DNA of 64,000 bases from assembly GCA_037178625.1 (NCBI GenBank), contig CM074127.1, positions 1,426,001 through 1,490,000 of the forward strand, written 5' to 3'. Shown here one piece after another: positions 63,021 through 64,000 of this stretch. A program made the translations under genes and the position numbers. The notes below the pieces were generated by a model that saw only the letters and a list, made by a program, of their open reading frames with translations, had not been told where the DNA came from and made no database searches. How positions within the stretch are numbered: the stretch's first letter is position 1; each line of letters opens with the position of its first letter. This DNA comes from Skeletonema tropicum. Taxonomy: Eukaryota > Bacillariophyta > Thalassiosirophyceae > Thalassiosirales > Thalassiosiraceae.

Positions 63021-63986
63021 ATGACCGAACAAAGCAAATCCGAAAGTAAAATGTCTGCTCCTATTACCAAAGCCCTCATCTACGGTGGAAAGACCGGGTG
63101 GATCGGTGGCAAAGTTGCCACTATGCTCAAGGAGCAAGGTGCAGAGGTCGTTCTTGCCGACGCCCGCATTGAAAACCGTGCCGATGTTGCGAAGGAGCTC
63201 GATGAGGTCAAGCCCTCACATGTGTTCATGGCTGCTGGCATTACTGGTCGCCCCAACATTGATTGGTGTGAGGATCACAAGCCCGATACTATTCGTACCA
63301 ACGTCATTGGAACTCTCAACCTCGCTGACCTAACAAATGAACGCAACATCCACTGCACCGTTTATGCCACTGGTTGTATCTTTAAGTATGACGATGCCCA
63401 CCCCCTTGGATCAGGCATTGGCTTCACGGAAGAAGACGCGCCCAACTTCGATGAGAGTTTCTACTCAGAAACCAAGGGATACATGGAGCCTATGCTCAAA
63501 TGCTACCCCAACTGCCTGATCTTGCGTGTACGCATGCCTATTAGTGATGACTTGATCCACCGCAACTTCATTACCAAAATTGTCAAGTATGAACGTGTAG
63601 TCAACATTCCTAACTCCATGACGGTTCTTTACGAGATGCTTCCTGCTAGTCTTGCCATGGCAAAGAAGGGTTTGACTGGTGTTTACAACTTTTGCAACCC
63701 TGGAGTCATTTCACACAATCAATGCCTTGATCTTTACACAAAATATATTGACCCTACTTACACCTACAAGAACTTCACTATTGAGGAACAATCGAAGGTG
63801 CTCAAGGCTGGAAGGTCAAACAATGAACTTGATGCTACCAAATTGATGAAGGATATGCCAGAGGGCATCGTAATTAATGACATTTTGACTGCCGTGGAGC
63901 TTTGCATGCAGCGTATGCAAAAGAACTTGACTGAAGAGTTTGGTCCTCTTCCAGATAGTCTACCCAAAGAGTTTAGAAAGAATTAA
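63021..63986 (+). CDS. Nucleotide-sugar epimerase/reductase of the rhamnose-synthesis type
   Basis: 321 residues, extended short-chain dehydrogenase. The Rossmann motif YGGKTGWIGGK is at 21-31, and Tyr148-x3-Lys152 (YSETK) is the catalytic pair. The GKTGWIGG spelling, HVFMAAGITGRPNIDWCEDH and RMPISDDLIHRNFITKI closely fit the 3,5-epimerase/4-reductase (UER1 type), or the C-terminal part of plant RHM, which makes UDP-rhamnose from the 4-keto-6-deoxy sugar. dTDP-4-dehydrorhamnose reductases are more distant relatives. No signal peptide, so cytosolic. A second in-frame Met at codon 11 (MSAPITKAL) could be the true start. The gene ends 14 bases before the window edge. Confidence 0.85.
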   Translation: MTEQSKSESKMSAPITKALIYGGKTGWIGGKVATMLKEQGAEVVLADARIENRADVAKELDEVKPSHVFMAAGITGRPNIDWCEDHKPDTIRTNVIGTLNLADLTNERNIHCTVYATGCIFKYDDAHPLGSGIGFTEEDAPNFDESFYSETKGYMEPMLKCYPNCLILRVRMPISDDLIHRNFITKIVKYERVVNIPNSMTVLYEMLPASLAMAKKGLTGVYNFCNPGVISHNQCLDLYTKYIDPTYTYKNFTIEEQSKVLKAGRSNNELDATKLMKDMPEGIVINDILTAVELCMQRMQKNLTEEFGPLPDSLPKEFRKN

Positions 63987-64000
63987 GGTTGTTGAAGCCT

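Overview
The window is nuclear DNA of a diatom, probably a centric species of the Thalassiosira type (the species is inferred, not proven). Three proteins carry the diatom plastid-targeting pattern of a signal peptide ending in A|FAP: geranylgeranyl diphosphate synthase, ribosomal protein S15 and a fucoxanthin-chlorophyll a/c protein. Genes have zero to two short GT-AG introns, both strands are used, and the window also holds a mitochondrially targeted phosphoglycerate kinase, a plastid-type sigma factor and a Ca2+-dependent protein kinase. Function calls rest on motifs read by eye; no database search was possible.

Left end (1-10 kb) is a transposon graveyard beside a 500-base assembly gap (9000-9499). 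A Mutator-like transposase fragment runs off the left edge. A Penelope-like retroelement follows, with its reverse transcriptase ORF between two direct 3'-end repeats (pseudo-LTRs), one of which carries a hAT-like MITE with an 8-bp target duplication. Then come two broken copies of a tyrosine-recombinase-like element that differ mainly by small indels; the second contains a further 0.9-kb insertion.

From 10 to 17.5 kb there is ordinary gene space: MLH1 (-) and mitochondrial PGK (+) share a divergent promoter; plastid GGPP synthase (-) and plastid uS15 (+) share another.

From 16.6 to 31.8 kb lies a tandem segmental duplication of about 7.5 kb per unit. Each unit holds uS15 exon 2, two related secreted cysteine-rich proteins of unknown function (A and B), and a terminal satellite array (about 195-bp monomers in unit 1, 184-bp in unit 2). 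The second uS15 copy has lost the exon that encodes plastid targeting. A non-LTR reverse transcriptase remnant sits at the right border.

From 32.5 to 64 kb is dense gene space: a large RING protein, a bZIP factor, VPS54 (GARP tethering complex), a membrane-anchored protein with three LRR modules, a plastid sigma factor, nicotinate phosphoribosyltransferase, mitochondrial uL29 (MRPL47), an FCP antenna protein, a type II membrane protein with an SGNH-like domain, a CDPK with an unusual insertion in its kinase N-lobe, translation termination factor eRF3 with a PAM2-like N-terminus, and a nucleotide-sugar reductase of the rhamnose type. Two inverted-repeat elements (36.26-36.53 kb and 55.6-56.4 kb) sit in intergenic DNA. 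Plastid functions recur (GGPP for carotenoids and chlorophyll, S15, sigma factor, FCP), but nothing suggests an operon-like arrangement.
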